Source of the DNA: Pipra filicauda
Lineage: Eukaryota; Chordata; Aves; Passeriformes; Pipridae
Length of the DNA stretch: 64,000 nt
Direction: 5' to 3'
Assembly: GCF_003945595.2 (NCBI RefSeq)
Contig: NW_024104437.1
Coordinates: forward strand, 440,563-504,562
The translations under genes were made by a program, and so were the position numbers. The notes beneath the pieces are model-generated. The model had not been told where the DNA came from. It did no database searches and worked only from the letters and a program-made list of their open reading frames with translations. The stretch's first letter is position 1. Each line of letters starts with the position of its first letter. Of this stretch, positions 63,052-64,000 are shown piece after piece.

Positions 63052-63654
63052 ACTTCTTTCCCTCAGTTACCAATTTTAAAGAAGACTCCTGTGGGGATTT
63101 GGCACAAGGCAAATAGAGCAGCTGGCAATCCTAAACAGCAGAACAATCCTTTTAGTCCTTTTGCATTAATTGATCTTAAGTCATTCCTTAAACTGCATTG
63201 CTTTACACTAAGGTCAGTTTGGTTTTCAGTCAGTTTGTAAATCGTTATAGCAAATAGATGTTTTGGAACCAGCTTGCCCTGTTGCCATAATCTGATCTTG
63301 TTCTAGAGATAGGCTGGTGAAGGTAGCAAGCTGCTTCACAGTAGTAAAAGTAAGACCACATATAGTGTGAAAAGTATAAAAAGGTTTGCAACATATTTCT
63401 TAATTGTTTTGGAACTGGAGAGCAAAATGAGGGTTGCACTGCATATTTGTGATTATTATTCTGGGTGACAAATGTTCAAAATAACCTTTAAGCCTCACTC
63501 CAAATTTTAAGTATGACGTTACAAACCGCCTCCATCACAAAGCTTACAGTGGACAGACAGTGTGTATTTTGTACTAGCCACAGCTAACCATCTTACAGTA
63601 GGATTCCTTTTAGAAAGCAGTCAGCATGTGATGTGGACAACATTCAATAATGAC

Positions 63655-63752
63655 CTGCCAGATTCTGACCTCACCCTGGTTTCACTCCAGCAGGAACTCC
63701 AGTGGAGTTAGAAGAAGTCAATGGGACTACCTGAAATTTACACCACAGAATA
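63655..63752 (+). repeat. Ancient sauropsid interspersed repeat relic (copy B)
   Basis: Contains CCAGATTCTGACCTCACCCT, then AGGAACTCCAGTGGAGTTAG, AAGTCAATGGGACTAC and ATTTACACC. This matches the same remembered consensus as 13268-13332 (gattctgatctc, gagtaactcca, gaagtcaatggagttac, tgtaa). The internal ACTCCAGTGGAGT is palindromic. The family name is uncertain; it may be the 3' end of an old LINE or a SINE. Confidence 0.5.
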
Positions 63753-64000
63753 TTAATTTGGAAGCTGGCCCATGCCTGGCTAGCATCTCCTGAAGCAATG
63801 TTTCTATTCTAGCTGCTCTTTGAAGTTGGTATTCTTCTGGTTATGGTGGTTAGAAGACTACCCTAACTTTATTTCAACAAAAGGTGGTTATCCAGTAAAA
63901 GTGGAACATTAAGTAGTAATAACAGTTTGTCTGTTTTCAAATTTCGCTTGCTGGATTCTTCTGTTAAGATACAAGTGAATTTGAATCCTGTTTCAGGTTC
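63753..64000. other. Unique sequence at the window end
   Basis: Nothing recognisable is seen; the sequence continues beyond the window. Confidence 0.5.

Larger units (their letters stand above)
60921..63654. other. Unique non-coding sequence with faint relics
   Basis: No supportable gene. It holds a MIR-like remnant (61227-61289), an octamer ATGCAAAT at 62181-62188, an 18-bp tandem duplication (63016-63051) and a candidate exon after it (finding). Open frames of about 108 codons have no recognisable features. Confidence 0.4.

Noticed and set aside
1..64000. tRNA, rRNA or CRISPR-like structure
   Set aside because: I saw no cloverleaf with A/B boxes, no rRNA-like GC-rich conserved blocks and no regularly spaced direct repeats other than the microsatellites listed.

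Overview
The window looks like bird nuclear DNA, probably from a neognath bird. The evidence is several truncated CR1 LINEs with the typical 3' ends (short ATTCTATG/ATTCTGTG tandem), avian-type endogenous-retrovirus LTRs with TG...CA termini, low GC with one short CpG island, and long stretches without coding potential. There are no bacterial-style operons, and I could find no rRNA, tRNA or CRISPR array. No protein-coding gene can be named with confidence.

Layout. 1-2100 is AT-rich unique sequence. 2100-2340 is a compact CpG island with ETS and Sp1-type sites. It is followed by a possible first exon (about 2341-2531) with a strong-context ATG at 2464 and a possible splice donor at 2531/2532. 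If this is a plus-strand promoter, the remaining ~61 kb would be a long first intron plus any unseen exons; this is inference. 2600-11140 is unique sequence with one unusually long minus-strand open frame. 11195-11775 is an alpha/beta-type ERV 5' LTR with a primer-binding site and a short leader but no gag/pol/env. An ancient short repeat lies at 13.27 kb. 26149-27243 is a complete solo LTR (plus), and 39977-40909 is a diverged copy of the same family (minus). Between them lie a long GAAA microsatellite (29.4-29.8 kb), an ancient CR1 3' end (30.8 kb) and two CR1 3' fragments (32.9-33.3 and 34.1-34.4 kb). 37.86-38.06 kb is a homeodomain-motif-rich AT block. 44.64-46.40 kb is a CR1 ORF2 fragment interrupted by another solo LTR. 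55.22-55.38 kb is a minus-strand CR1 3' end. 59.83-60.92 kb is a very old CR1-type relic. The right end holds faint MIR-like and other ancient repeat relics and one candidate exon.

Functionally this is regulatory, intronic or intergenic landscape shaped by retroelements. The autonomous elements are all broken: frameshifts, lost catalytic aspartates and missing internal genes. The points most worth checking are the CpG-island promoter, the nested CR1/LTR insertion, the inverted LTR pair, the higher-order GAAA array, and whether the candidate exons are expressed. I found nothing that supports a new multi-gene system.
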